From DASQZT01 sp963728965 (lineage in GTDB: Bacteria; Acidobacteriota; Terriglobia; Bryobacterales; Bryobacteraceae): a stretch of DNA of 64,000 nucleotides. Below the pieces are notes generated by a model, which worked only from the letters and a program-made list of their open reading frames with translations, made no database searches and was not told the origin of the DNA. The position numbers and the translations under genes are program-made. Positions 1 through 8,569 of this stretch are shown here, in pieces. The stretch's first letter is position 1, and the number at the start of each line of letters is the position of its first letter. The stretch spans positions 1,860,001-1,924,000 of the forward strand of contig CAVSMH010000006.1 in assembly GCA_963728965.1 (NCBI GenBank). Direction: 5' to 3'.

Positions 1-777
1 TACCAGGTGGACTGGCTGCTGCGCGATGGGGCCGGGCGCATGTGCTCGTCTCACTGGAAGATTGAGGCCAAACTGCATCACGAGTTTGAAAACGTGCCCC
101 TCTCAATACCCGCCGATACGGCGCGCGAAAAGCCGGCGGATCCGTTCCAGGATGCCGCTCCGATCACGCGTGCGGGCTATCACCCGCTGTATGCCAAGGT
201 GCTGGTGAATTTTTCGCCCGGCATGGGAGCGGAGCCGGTCCTGGACGACCGCAACGTACGCGCCATCCTGTCGATTCTGCGCGGTGTCGCCCGCGAGCCT
301 CGCTTCGGCCGTTTCAGCGTGGTGGGCTTCAGCATGGACGAGCAGCGCGTCTTTTACCGGCAGAATCCCGCGCCGCGCATTGATTTCCCGGCCATTGGAA
401 CGGCGGCCGCGGGCCTGCATCCGGGCACGGTGGATGTACGGCAGATTGCGGACCCCGACAGCGCTACGGATTTTCTCGGAAAACTGCTGGTGGGCGAGTT
501 TCAGCCGCAAGACCCTTTCCCCGATGCCGTGGTGGTGATCAGCCCGAAGGTAATGCTGGACGGGAAGGTTCCCACCCGCCTGCTGGCTTCGAACGGGCAC
601 CCTCGCTGCCCCATTTTCTACCTGAACTATAATTCCGACCCACGGGGAAACCCGTGGCGCGGCGCGCTCGGTTCCGCGTTGAAAGTCTATCGCGCCCTGG
701 AGTATTCCATCACCCGGCCGCGAGACCTCGGGTCGGCGCTGCACGACATGGTGTCGAAACTCAATTCCGGGAAATAG
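1..777 (+). CDS. Hypothetical protein, 5' end cut off by window edge
   Basis: The reading frame is open from the first base (the codons before the GTG at 7 are also sense), so the gene begins outside the window and only its last 258 codons are seen. I recognise no domain and can propose no function. The visible part has an alternating strand/helix character, with a central stretch (FGRFSVVGFSMDEQRVFYRQ) and a later hydrophobic strand before a conserved-looking SPKVM motif, so a soluble or exported alpha/beta protein is plausible. It converges on the CDF transporter gene; the two 3' ends overlap by 17 bp. Confidence 0.6.
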   Translation, partial: YQVDWLLRDGAGRMCSSHWKIEAKLHHEFENVPLSIPADTAREKPADPFQDAAPITRAGYHPLYAKVLVNFSPGMGAEPVLDDRNVRAILSILRGVAREPRFGRFSVVGFSMDEQRVFYRQNPAPRIDFPAIGTAAAGLHPGTVDVRQIADPDSATDFLGKLLVGEFQPQDPFPDAVVVISPKVMLDGKVPTRLLASNGHPRCPIFYLNYNSDPRGNPWRGALGSALKVYRALEYSITRPRDLGSALHDMVSKLNSGK

Positions 778-1698
778 GCGAAGATTGTCCGCGGCCGGCG
801 AGGGCTTCGGCTTCGATGTAGATGCGTTGGATTTTGGGGTATTTGCGGCGGACTGCTCCTTCGATGCGATCTACCGTAGCGGTCAACTCGGTGGAACTTA
901 GCCGCGATGAGAACTCTACTTCGATGGCGAGCAGAATGAAGTCGGGTCCGAAGTACAAAGTGAGCGGCCGGTTGGCGGCTGTTACTCCTTCGCACTGCTG
1001 GGCGATGCGCCGGATGTCGTCGCTGGCCTGAGGGCCCATGGCTTCACCGAGAAGGAGCCCTTTGCTCTCGCGGGCGAGTATTATCGAGACGATCCCCAAC
1101 AGACCGCCGATGGCCACTGACGCCGCGCCGTCGAATACCGGATTGGCGGACTGCTGGGCCAGCCAGATGCCGACAAAGGCAATGGCGATGCCAACCAGAG
1201 CGGCGCTGTCTTCGAGGACGACGCTGAACGTCGGCGGGTCCTTACTCTCGCGCAAGGTTCGCCACAACGATCGGCCACGCGCTTCGCTGCGGAACTGCCG
1301 GTAGCCGATCCACAGGCTGGTGCCCTCAAACACAGCCGCGAGGCCGAGCACGATGTAGTTCCACAGGGGGTCCTCGAGAGCGCCGGGATTGAGGATGCGC
1401 GATATTCCTTCATAGAGCGAGAACCCCGCACCGACGGCGAACACCAGGATCGCTACAACGAAGCTCCAGAAGTACAGCTCCTGGCCGTATCCCAACGGAT
1501 GATCTGTGTCGGGAGGGCGCCGGCTGCGCTTTCGGCCGAGTAACAGCAAGGCGTCGTTGCCGGTATCGACCACCGAATGGAACGCTTCGGCGAGCATGGC
1601 GGAACTGCCGGACAGGCCCGCGGCGGCAAATTTGACGGCAGCCACGGCCAGGTTTCCGCCAATAGCCGCGTACACGGCTTTGTTGGAGTTGGCCACGG
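761..1698 (-). CDS. Cation diffusion facilitator (CDF) family transporter, ZnT9-like
   Basis: This is an inner-membrane divalent cation/proton antiporter of the CDF family, probably exporting Zn, Fe, Mn or Co. About six membrane helices are visible. The second carries HSVVDTGNDALLLLG, the usual HxxxD metal site. A later helix has FSVVLEDSAALVGIAIAF, as in the ZnT9-like branch where an acidic pair replaces the common HxxxD. A cytoplasmic C-terminal domain ends in YPKIQRIYIEAEAL. The frame is open back to an ATG at 1810, but the upstream residues do not look like a CDF N-terminus. I chose the GTG at 1698, giving VANSNKAVYAAIGGN directly before the first helix. There is no strong Shine-Dalgarno at either start. 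The substrate cannot be assigned from sequence alone. Confidence 0.85.
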
Positions 1699-2064
1699 GG
1701 CGAGACGTTGCATCCGAACTGCCGAAATCTACACGGATAGCTGGGCGAGCGCGCAGTGCTGGGTTTTGGCGCGCTTCCGTACGGCCATCCCATGGATAGG
1801 GGATTGGCATCCCCGGGGTGGGCTTTCAAAATAGTTGCAGGAACTGGCTCTCCTCGGGTCATTTCGACCATCGGTTCGCGCCTATCGCCGGACTCGGCGA
1901 CGCCCCGGTGAAAAGGAACGGGGCAGCCGGACCCGGGCCATGGTCCTGCCGCCCCGTTGGAAGTTCCGCGTGCCGCTGGAGAGCGGGTACTGTGGTCCAA
2001 TTAGCGGAATCCGGCCCGGCCACTCCCGTCCCGATCGCCTCGTCGCGACTTACAATGTCGGTTG
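1699..2064. other. Intergenic region between divergent CDF and RidA genes
   Basis: This region must hold the promoters of the two divergent transcripts. I see no convincing gene, RNA or repeat in it. The open frames crossing it have no recognisable protein content. Confidence 0.4.
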
Positions 2065-2442
2065 ATGAAACAGGAGATCCGGCATCCGGAGAAGCGCGCG
2101 CACACGGGGTCGTACTCGGCCGGAGTGCTGATGGACGGATGGCTGTTCATCAGCGGACAGGGGCCGCTCGATATGGCCACGGGCGAAGTCGTCGGCACCG
2201 GGATTGAAATGCAGACGCGCGTGACCATGGAGCATATCGGCAAGATTCTCGTTGCGGCCGGAGCCGGTTTCGAGGACGTTGTGAAGTGTAGCTGCCACCT
2301 GGCCGACATCGCCGATTTCCACGCGTTCGATCGAGTGTACGCCTCGTTCTTTCCCGGGGTCCGGCCGGCGCGGACGACGGTGCAGTCGGTCCTGGCGGGG
2401 ATCCTCGTAGAGATCGACGCGATCGCGCGGGTGCCGCGATGA
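2065..2442 (+). CDS. RidA (YjgF/YER057c/UK114) family protein
   Basis: A small protein (about 125 aa) of the RidA family, which forms trimers and hydrolyses reactive enamine/imine intermediates released by PLP enzymes. Family features visible are SGQGPLDMATGEVVG near residues 30-45, the central TRVTMEHIGKILVAAGAGFEDVVK helix region with its conserved spacing, and VRPARTTVQSVL near the C-terminus, which carries the arginine that binds the substrate carboxylate. I chose ATG 2065; the preceding TTG at 2062 is in frame but less likely. The stop overlaps the ATG of the FG-GAP gene (ATGA), so the two are probably co-translated. The precise substrate is unknown and there is no PLP enzyme next door. 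Confidence 0.88.
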   Translation: MKQEIRHPEKRAHTGSYSAGVLMDGWLFISGQGPLDMATGEVVGTGIEMQTRVTMEHIGKILVAAGAGFEDVVKCSCHLADIADFHAFDRVYASFFPGVRPARTTVQSVLAGILVEIDAIARVPR

Positions 2443-3645
2443 GGTGGCGTGCCACACTGTTCGCCGCCTGTGCGGCGTGGGCCCTCGCCCAGGCACCGCC
2501 GGTTCACTGGGTTCACCTTTCCAGCCGCACGGGCTGATCTGCCGGTTCCCGGCGAGTCGCGGCAGCAGACCGGCGCGCTCGTGGTGAAGGTCGATCCGAA
2601 GGGCGGCACGGATTTCATCTTGAGTTTTCGTCGGGTGGCGCCGGCGCTGGTGTGGTACCGGCGACAGGGCAACGGCTGGCGCCGCTATGTGATCGAGAAG
2701 GAGTTCCTGCCGGTCGAAGCCGGCGGCGCGGCATTCGATATCGACGGCGACGGGGACCTGGACGTGGTGTTCGGCGGCGATTACCAGGGCCACGCGCTGT
2801 GGTGGTGGGAGAACCCCGCGCCGGAATTCGATCCGCAGGTTTCGTGGAAGCGCCACGTCATCAAAGACGAGGGCGCCAGGCAGCATCACGACCAGATCTT
2901 CGCCGACCTGAAAGGGATCGGTCGGCCACAACTGGTCTTCTGGAACCAGGGCGCGAAAACGCTGTTCCTGGCGGAGATTCCCAAGGACCCGCGTGCGGCG
3001 GAGTCATGGCCGCTGGAGACGATTTTTTCGGGCAAAGCCGGCGAGGGCGTGGAAAACGCGGCGGCCTATGCGGAGGGCCTGGATGCCATCGATGTGGACG
3101 GCGACGCGCGGGCGGATCTGCTTGCCGGAAACTACTGGTTCAAATATCTCGGGAATGGGAAGTTCCAGCCGACCCGCGTGGCTCCGATCGGCGGGCGCAT
3201 TCGCGGCGGCCGTTTTCAGCCCGGGAAATATCCGCAGATCGCGATCGCACCGGGCGACGGCAGCGGTCCGCTACGCCTCTACGAGACCAAAGGCGATCCC
3301 GCGGTTTCCGCTTCATGGGTCGGACGGGACCTGCTCGACCGCGACATGGTCCACGGGCATACGCTCGATTTGGGCGACATCGACGGCGACGGCAACCTCG
3401 ATATTTTTGCCGCGGAGATGGCGAAATGGAATGACCGGTCCGAGGCCGTGGACAATCCGAAAGCAACGTCCTGGATTCTGTACGGCGACGGGCGCGGCCA
3501 CTTCCGGCGGACCGTGTTTACGACCGGCGACGGATGGCACGAGGGCAAACTGGGCGATTTCGACCACGACGGCCGGCTGGACATCCTGAACAAACCGTAC
3601 ACGTGGGACACGCCCCGCGTGGATTTGTGGCTGAACCGCCGGTGA
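2439..3645 (+). CDS. FG-GAP/VCBS repeat exported protein, interrupted by a 1-base frameshift
   Basis: An exported beta-propeller protein of about 401 aa built from FG-GAP/VCBS repeats. The calcium-binding-like loops DIDGDGDLD, DVDGDARAD, DIDGDGNLD and DFDHDGRLD are visible. The natural start is ATG 2439, which overlaps the RidA stop and encodes a signal peptide (MRWRATLFAACAAWALAQ) followed by APPVHWVHLSS. That frame hits a TGA at 2535-2537. The rest of the protein (DLPVPGESRQQ onward) continues in a second frame to 3645. Omitting T2535 joins the two as SSRTGDLPVP. The alternative start in the second frame, GTG 2449, gives no signal peptide. This is either a recent pseudogene or a sequencing error. 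Function is unknown; such proteins are usually secreted or cell-surface. Confidence 0.8.
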
Positions 3646-3715
3646 GCGGGCGCCCCCGCCCGGCGCCCTTTGGCGGCACCTTGATGGACGGCACGGGCGG
3701 TCCGCCGATCGCGGC

Positions 3716-4471
3716 TTATCCGAGAAGGGAGGCCGCTGGCCGGTCCAAAAACAGCGTTGCGGCGGGATGCCGGCGCAGCGCCGATGCGGGACAGGCCTCC
3801 TCGATAGGGCCTTCGAGGGCGGTGCGCACGGCCGCGGCTTTCCGTTCGCCATTCACGAAAGCCAGCGCGCGCGGGATGCGGCGGAAGAAGGGAACGGTGA
3901 GCGAGAGGGCGCGGCGGGGAACATCTGCCAGACTCGCGAAGGCGCCATCGTGCACCTGCTGCATGCGGCACACGTCGTCGAGATCGACCATGCGTACGTC
4001 GCGCGGGTCGTCGAAGCGGCAGACCGGGGGATCGATAAAAGCGAGATGGCCGTTTTCGCCGATGCCCATGATGACGAGGCAAGGCTGCGCTTCGCGAAGC
4101 AGCGCGGCGTAGCGGTCGCATTCGACCTCGGGGTCGGGGGCTTCGCCATCCAACCCGTGGAACGCGGCCACGGGTACGTGATCGAAGAGCCGCTCCTGGA
4201 GAAAGCGGCGGAAGGAGGCCGGATGGCTCGCGCTCATGCCGGTGTATTCATCCATGTGGAATGCGGTGATGCGCGGCCAATCGACGGGTTCGGCCCGCAG
4301 CGCGGCGAGGAACGGATCCTGGGAGACGGCGGAGGCGAAGACGACGGCGGCCTTGCCGGCGCGCGCGATCTGCCCGCGAATCACCGCCGCGGCCAGACTC
4401 GCACCGGCGGCGCCGGCCTCTTCACGGGCGGCGTAAACTCTCAGTTCGGTTTGGGAGGAACGAATCAGCAT
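3716..4471 (-). CDS. Glucosamine-6-phosphate deaminase (NagB)-like protein
   Basis: A NagB/SugarP isomerase-fold protein (251 aa). NagB converts glucosamine-6-phosphate to fructose-6-phosphate and ammonia. FHMDEYTG (about residue 70) contains the aspartate that acts as base in NagB. GIGENGHLAFIDPP (about residue 135) is the catalytic loop. In E. coli this loop reads GNDGHIAFNEP, so the Asp before Gly-His is Asn here and the later Glu is Asp. The same ENGH form occurs in a NagB-like subfamily, so activity may be retained but the exact sugar phosphate is uncertain. It follows the DapA-like gene after 4 bp on the same strand, and the pair is probably one transcript for catabolism of an amino sugar or related acid. 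Confidence 0.8.
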   Translation of the reverse strand: MLIRSSQTELRVYAAREEAGAAGASLAAAVIRGQIARAGKAAVVFASAVSQDPFLAALRAEPVDWPRITAFHMDEYTGMSASHPASFRRFLQERLFDHVPVAAFHGLDGEAPDPEVECDRYAALLREAQPCLVIMGIGENGHLAFIDPPVCRFDDPRDVRMVDLDDVCRMQQVHDGAFASLADVPRRALSLTVPFFRRIPRALAFVNGERKAAAVRTALEGPIEEACPASALRRHPAATLFLDRPAASLLG

Positions 4472-4475
4472 AAGT

Positions 4476-5513
4476 TCAGCTCAGCCACCGGTCCAGGCGG
4501 CTGCTCACGAAATCGTTGTCGGCCAGTTGGGGATAGGCGGCGGTGACGCGGTCGATTTCCGCCAGTTGGCCGGGGGAGAGGTCTTCGGCCGGGTCCAGGC
4601 ACCAGCGTCCGGCCAGGAGACCCTGGCGGCGCAGGATCTCGTGGATCCCGGCGATGCAGCCCGCGAAGCGGTTGCGGACGTCGAAAAGCGCGGCGTTGGC
4701 GTCGGTGAGCGCGGCGGATTCGGCCAGGATCGCGGCGGCGCCGGCACCGCCACAGGCGTGGATACGTTCCAGCAATTCCACGGCGCGGCGGGTCCAGACC
4801 GCCCATTGTCCAAGCAGGCCGCCCCGGAAATGCGCGCTGCCGCCGCCCAGGCGGAAATCGGCAAGCAGATCGGGGATGATGTTGTCATCGTTGCCGGTGT
4901 AGAGGGCGATTTCGCCGGCCCGGCCGCTGTCCACGACAGCGCGCACGACATCCAGCGTCTGGTAACGATTGAACGGCGCCACCTTGATAGCGGCGACCGC
5001 TTCGATCTCGCAGAAGCCCCGCCAGAACTCATACGAGAGGAGCCTGCCGCCGACCGTCGGCTGCAAGTAGAAGCCGAACAGCGGAATTTCGCGTGCCACG
5101 GCGCGAGAGTGATCGAGCAGTTCGGCATCCGTCGCGAGGGGTAAGCCGGCCAGGCTGAGCAGGCCCGCGTCGAAGCCGCATTGGCGCGCGATCTGCGCCT
5201 CCGCCACCGCTTGCAGGGTCGCCCCGCAGATTCCGGCGATCTTCACGAGCCGCTTGCCGGCGGTGCGCTCGAATTCGGCAGCGGCCTGCGCCGCCAGACG
5301 GAGCACCGGCTGAAACAGTCCGAACCGCGGTTCACGAATGGCGAACTGGGTGGTGTGAACTCCCACGGCGATGCCCCCGGCGCCCGCCTCGCAGTAGTAG
5401 CGGGTGAGGGCTACCTGCCGCCGCTCGTCCAGGTGGCGCTGCGCGGTCAGCGCCAGCGGATGCGCCGGAATCACTACGCCTTTGAGCAGCACGTTTCGAA
5501 CGGTTGCGTCCAT
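4476..5513 (-). CDS. Dihydrodipicolinate synthase (DapA/NanA superfamily)-like aldolase
   Basis: A 345 aa TIM-barrel protein of the DapA/N-acetylneuraminate lyase superfamily, which makes or breaks C-C bonds through a lysine Schiff base. The lysine is visible in VAAIKVAPFNRYQ (about residue 180) and the supporting tyrosine in GFYLQP (about residue 150). The usual GGTTGE motif near the N-terminus is replaced by GIAVGVHTTQF, so this is not a standard dapA. The protein is longer than the usual 290-300 aa. It is the first gene of a pair with the NagB-like gene, suggesting a catabolic aldolase/deaminase couple. Substrate unknown. Confidence 0.75.
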   Translation of the reverse strand: MDATVRNVLLKGVVIPAHPLALTAQRHLDERRQVALTRYYCEAGAGGIAVGVHTTQFAIREPRFGLFQPVLRLAAQAAAEFERTAGKRLVKIAGICGATLQAVAEAQIARQCGFDAGLLSLAGLPLATDAELLDHSRAVAREIPLFGFYLQPTVGGRLLSYEFWRGFCEIEAVAAIKVAPFNRYQTLDVVRAVVDSGRAGEIALYTGNDDNIIPDLLADFRLGGGSAHFRGGLLGQWAVWTRRAVELLERIHACGGAGAAAILAESAALTDANAALFDVRNRFAGCIAGIHEILRRQGLLAGRWCLDPAEDLSPGQLAEIDRVTAAYPQLADNDFVSSRLDRWLS

Positions 5514-5739
5514 CGATCAGAACCTCGGGTTGGCAGCAGACCGCCATTCGTTCATAGGTTCATAGTATGCTGCGCCAGCCTGCCGGTGGGAAGACCCGGC
5601 CGCCGGCTGTCCGACTGATCGGATGGGCGCGTCCAATCCCAGGATGGCCGATACCGGGCTCGAGTGCGCGCTCAGTGCCCGTTCGAGCGCCCGAGCGGGC
5701 CGCGCACGAGCCCGCCTACCAGGGAGCGTGAAGCCCCGG

Positions 5740-6528
5740 CTACTCGCGGCAGATGCCGCGCTCGCTGCGACGGATGAATGCGACCAGGTGCAGGGTTTCG
5801 GGAGTAGGGATCTCGGTTTCGATGCGTGCGAGGGCGTCCTGGAGTTTCAGTCCGGAACGGTAGAGGATCTGGTAGGCCTTTTTGAGCGCGCTCACATCGG
5901 ATGCTTTGAGGCCCGCGCGTTTGAGGCCGACCACGTTCAGACCCTTGGGTGCAACATTGAAATCCGTATAGAGAAAGAAGGGCGGCACGTCGCTGTTGAC
6001 CCTGGTGTTGCCGCCGATCATGGCGAGGCGGCCGATTTTCGAGAACTGATGAATCACCACGCCGCCCGAAATGAACGCCTGGTCCTCCACCTCCACGTAC
6101 CCGGCCAGGAGCGCGCAACTGGCGATCACGCAGTGGTTGCCGACCGTGCAGTTGTGAGCCACGTGGCCGGAACTCATGATGTAGTTGCCGTCGCCCAGGG
6201 TGGTGACCGATTCGGGAGCCGTACCGCGCGAGATGGTGTAATGCTCGCGGATCTTGTTGTCGTTGCCGATGTGGAGATAACTGCGTTCGCCCGTGAACCC
6301 TTTGTCGAATGGATCGGTGCCCAGGACCGTGCCGGCGGAGATTTCATTGCGTTCGCCGAGGGTGGTCCAGCGTTTGATGTAGACGTAGGGTTCGAGCATA
6401 CAGCCGGCGCCGATCCGGACGTCGGACTCGATCACGCAGTACTCGCCGATGCGAACACCGGGCCCCACCCGGGCATCGCAATGCACACGGGCGGTCGGCG
6501 CAACTACAGCCGAGGGGTCGATGGCCAT
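5740..6528 (-). CDS. lpxA: Acyl-ACP--UDP-N-acetylglucosamine O-acyltransferase LpxA
   Basis: The first enzyme of lipid A synthesis, transferring a hydroxyacyl chain from ACP to UDP-GlcNAc in the cytoplasm. The protein has the normal LpxA length (262 aa). Its N-terminal two thirds are left-handed beta-helix hexapeptide repeats, for example VGPGVRIGEYCVIESDVRIG. The catalytic histidine region is GHVAHNCTVGNH (about residue 122-133). HQFSKIGRLAMIGG and the C-terminal GLKRAGL match the family. It is divergent from lpxD with 98 bp between the starts, rather than in the common lpxD-fabZ-lpxA order. A -10-like hexamer sits 8 bp upstream of the ATG. Confidence 0.93.
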   Translation of the reverse strand: MAIDPSAVVAPTARVHCDARVGPGVRIGEYCVIESDVRIGAGCMLEPYVYIKRWTTLGERNEISAGTVLGTDPFDKGFTGERSYLHIGNDNKIREHYTISRGTAPESVTTLGDGNYIMSSGHVAHNCTVGNHCVIASCALLAGYVEVEDQAFISGGVVIHQFSKIGRLAMIGGNTRVNSDVPPFFLYTDFNVAPKGLNVVGLKRAGLKASDVSALKKAYQILYRSGLKLQDALARIETEIPTPETLHLVAFIRRSERGICRE

Positions 6529-6536
6529 GAAACCGT

Positions 6537-6542
6537 ATCATA
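6537..6542 (-). promoter_or_regulatory. Possible -10 hexamer of lpxA
   Basis: On the minus strand the sequence TATGAT (5 of 6 to the sigma-70 -10 consensus) ends 8 bases before the lpxA ATG at 6528. If used, the transcript would begin about two bases before the start codon, leaving almost no leader. I see no good -35 box, so this is tentative. Confidence 0.3.
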
Positions 6543-6626
6543 CGGCATCGCAGGCGCGCCGTACCGAGGCCGGGCGCCCGTTGCAGGCCGGTTTGCCCGT
6601 GCGGCAAGGTGTGAGACGATACCGGC

Positions 6627-7655
6627 ATGCGAGTTCGCGAACTGGCGGATTGGCTGGGCGCTACATTCGAAGGCGACGGCGAACTGGAACTCAGCGGGGT
6701 GGCGCCGCTCGAAACGGCGGGCCCCCAGGAGGTGGCATTTGTGGCCACGCGCAAAGCCGCGGCGCAGGCGGAAGGCTCGACGGCGGGATGCCTGCTGGTG
6801 GCCATGGAATGGCCCGGCCCGAGCGAACGGACGGTGATCCGCGTGCCGGAGCCGCGCACGGCATTTGCCCGCGCGATGAGCCGGTTCTATCCGACGGCGG
6901 AACTGAAACCGGGGATTCATCCCACTGCGGTGGTGGGCCATGACGTGGAGATGGGCGCACTCGTGCACATCGGACCGCACGTCGTGATCGGCGATGGGAC
7001 GCGCATCGGCGTGGCCTCCAGCGTGGGCGCGGGCTCGGTGGTGGGTAAGCGGGTGCTGTTGGGGGAAGGATGCGTGCTGCACCCCAATGTAACGGTCTAC
7101 GATAACGTCGATATCGGCCGCGGGTCCATTCTGCATTCGGGCGCGGTGGTGGGGGCGGACGGGTTCGGATACGTCATGGAGCACGATCGGTGGCACAAGT
7201 TTCCGCAGGTGGGCCGGGTCGAGATCGGCGATTTCGTCGAGATCGGGGCGAATTCGTGTGTGGACCGCGCCGCCCTGGGCGTGACCTCGATCGGCGAAGG
7301 CACGAAGCTGGATAACATGGTGCATGTGGGCCACAACTGCCGCATCGGGCGACACGTGGTGGTCGCGGCGCAAACCGGATTTTCGGGCGGCGCGGTGGTG
7401 GGGGATTATGCGGTGATTGGAGGCCAGGTGGGCATCGGCGACAAGGCGCGCATCGAATCGCGCGCCGTGCTCGGTTCGGGATGTGGGGTCCTGACCTCGA
7501 AGATCGTGCGTCCGGGAGAGACCGTGTGGGGAACGCCGGCGCGGCCCCTGCGGCAGCACCTGGAGCAGCTCGCCAACGTGGCGCGGCTGCCGGAGTTGCG
7601 GCACGAACTGGCCGAGCTCAAGCGTCGCTTGGGAGAACTGGAGAGGAAGGCCTGA
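6627..7655 (+). CDS. lpxD: UDP-3-O-(3-hydroxyacyl)glucosamine N-acyltransferase LpxD
   Basis: Third step of lipid A synthesis: N-acylation of UDP-3-O-acyl-glucosamine. The protein has the usual length (342 aa) and domain order. The N-terminal uridine-binding domain (residues 1-100, MRVRELADWLGATFEGDGEL and FVATRKAA) precedes a beta-helix of hexapeptide repeats. GADGFGYVMEHDRWHKFPQVG and DNMVHVGHNCRIG (catalytic histidine) are visible, and a C-terminal helix, ELAELKRRLGELERKA, closes the trimer. The stop TGA shares its A with the ATG of the next gene (7655), so the small P-loop gene is translationally coupled to lpxD. Confidence 0.94.
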   Translation: MRVRELADWLGATFEGDGELELSGVAPLETAGPQEVAFVATRKAAAQAEGSTAGCLLVAMEWPGPSERTVIRVPEPRTAFARAMSRFYPTAELKPGIHPTAVVGHDVEMGALVHIGPHVVIGDGTRIGVASSVGAGSVVGKRVLLGEGCVLHPNVTVYDNVDIGRGSILHSGAVVGADGFGYVMEHDRWHKFPQVGRVEIGDFVEIGANSCVDRAALGVTSIGEGTKLDNMVHVGHNCRIGRHVVVAAQTGFSGGAVVGDYAVIGGQVGIGDKARIESRAVLGSGCGVLTSKIVRPGETVWGTPARPLRQHLEQLANVARLPELRHELAELKRRLGELERKA

Positions 7656-8269
7656 TGCTGGTGGTAGTGGGCGGGCATTCGCGCAATATCGGCAAGACCT
7701 CGGTGGCGGCCGGGCTCATCCGGAAATTGCGCAGCCGCAAGTGGACGGCGGTGAAGATCACGCAGTACGGCAGCGGTGTGTGCGCGCACCGGGGTAGCGC
7801 ATGCGGCTGCGAGGCGGAGCCCGACCATCCGTTCGCGTTGAGCGAGGAGTACGAAGCCAATGGCACCGACAGCGGGCGGTTCCTGGCCGCCGGCGCGGAA
7901 CGGTCGTTTTGGCTGCGTACACCGGCCGGTGACCTGGCCTGCGCGGCGCAAACGCTTCAGAAGATCCTGGACCACAGCGAGAACGTGATTGTGGAGTCCA
8001 ACAGCGTGCTCGAACTGCTGCGTCCGGACGTGTTCCTGATGGTGCTGGATTTTTCCTGTGGCGACTTCAAGCCTTCCAGCCTCCGCTTTCTCGATCGCGC
8101 CGATGCCTTCGTGGTGATCGATCGCGGTATGAGTGCGCCGATGTGGGACGACATTGCGCGCGGCCTGTGGCATACCAAGCCGCACTTCCTGGTCAAGCCG
8201 CCGCGCTACGTTACGGCGGCGGTCGCGGATTTCGTGAACTCCAGGCTGTCCCCCTCCGCGGTGCGCTGA
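7655..8269 (+). CDS. MobB-like P-loop NTPase with a cysteine cluster, function unknown
   Basis: A 204 aa P-loop protein starting at ATG 7655, which shares one base with the lpxD stop. The Walker A motif is GGHSRNIGKTS at residues 6-16, a form seen in MobB (molybdopterin-guanine dinucleotide) and related SIMIBI NTPases. A cluster CAHRGSACGCEAEPDH (residues 46-61) has three cysteines and two histidines in a spacing that could bind metal. VIVESNSVLELLRPDVFLMVLDF resembles the Walker B/VESN region of MobB-like proteins. It is shorter than LpxK and lacks LpxK motifs. No molybdenum genes are nearby, so the coupling to lpxD may mean an envelope role. The last 64 bp overlap the antisense gene 8206-8478. 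Confidence 0.7.
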   Translation: MLVVVGGHSRNIGKTSVAAGLIRKLRSRKWTAVKITQYGSGVCAHRGSACGCEAEPDHPFALSEEYEANGTDSGRFLAAGAERSFWLRTPAGDLACAAQTLQKILDHSENVIVESNSVLELLRPDVFLMVLDFSCGDFKPSSLRFLDRADAFVVIDRGMSAPMWDDIARGLWHTKPHFLVKPPRYVTAAVADFVNSRLSPSAVR

Positions 8270-8478
8270 ACGGCGGGACGGGCCCGGGTTCTGGCATCCA
8301 CCAGCAACCGCGAGGCCAGGGCGACCTGCCGTTCGATGAGCTGAAGTTGTTGCCGCACCTCGGGAGGAGCCTGGGGCAGCAGCGAGCGCAGAATGAACGC
8401 GCTGGTTTCAATCGTGCTCAATGGTTGACGGAGGTCGTGGATGATGTCGATCAAAACTGCTTCCGCGGGTGGATCCAT
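8206..8478 (-). CDS. Small HisKA (dimerisation/phosphoacceptor)-only protein
   Basis: A 90 aa protein with a histidine-kinase H-box, IIHDLRQPLSTIETSAFIL, near residues 10-28, and a second amphipathic helix (RQQLQLIERQVALASRLLVDAR), together forming a DHp/HisKA hairpin. There is no room for a HATPase_c domain and none is adjacent, so it cannot be an autonomous kinase. It could be a phosphotransfer or dimerisation partner, or a remnant. I chose ATG 8478 (MDPPAEAVLIDIIHD); the frame is open to 8514. The 3' end overlaps the 3' end of the P-loop gene on the other strand by 64 bp. Confidence 0.6.
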   Translation of the reverse strand: MDPPAEAVLIDIIHDLRQPLSTIETSAFILRSLLPQAPPEVRQQLQLIERQVALASRLLVDARTRARPAVQRTAEGDSLEFTKSATAAVT

Positions 8479-8569
8479 GTTCGAAGCTCGGCAAGCTGGA
8501 TCAGTATAGCGCAATCAAGTCCGGACCGGACAGTATCTTTTGGGGATACCCGCAACGCCTGGGTCGGGC

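Noticed and set aside
1699..1810. N-terminal extension of the CDF transporter from ATG 1810
   Set aside because: The extra 37 residues are proline/arginine-rich and unlike CDF N-termini; conserved sequence begins at GTG 1698.
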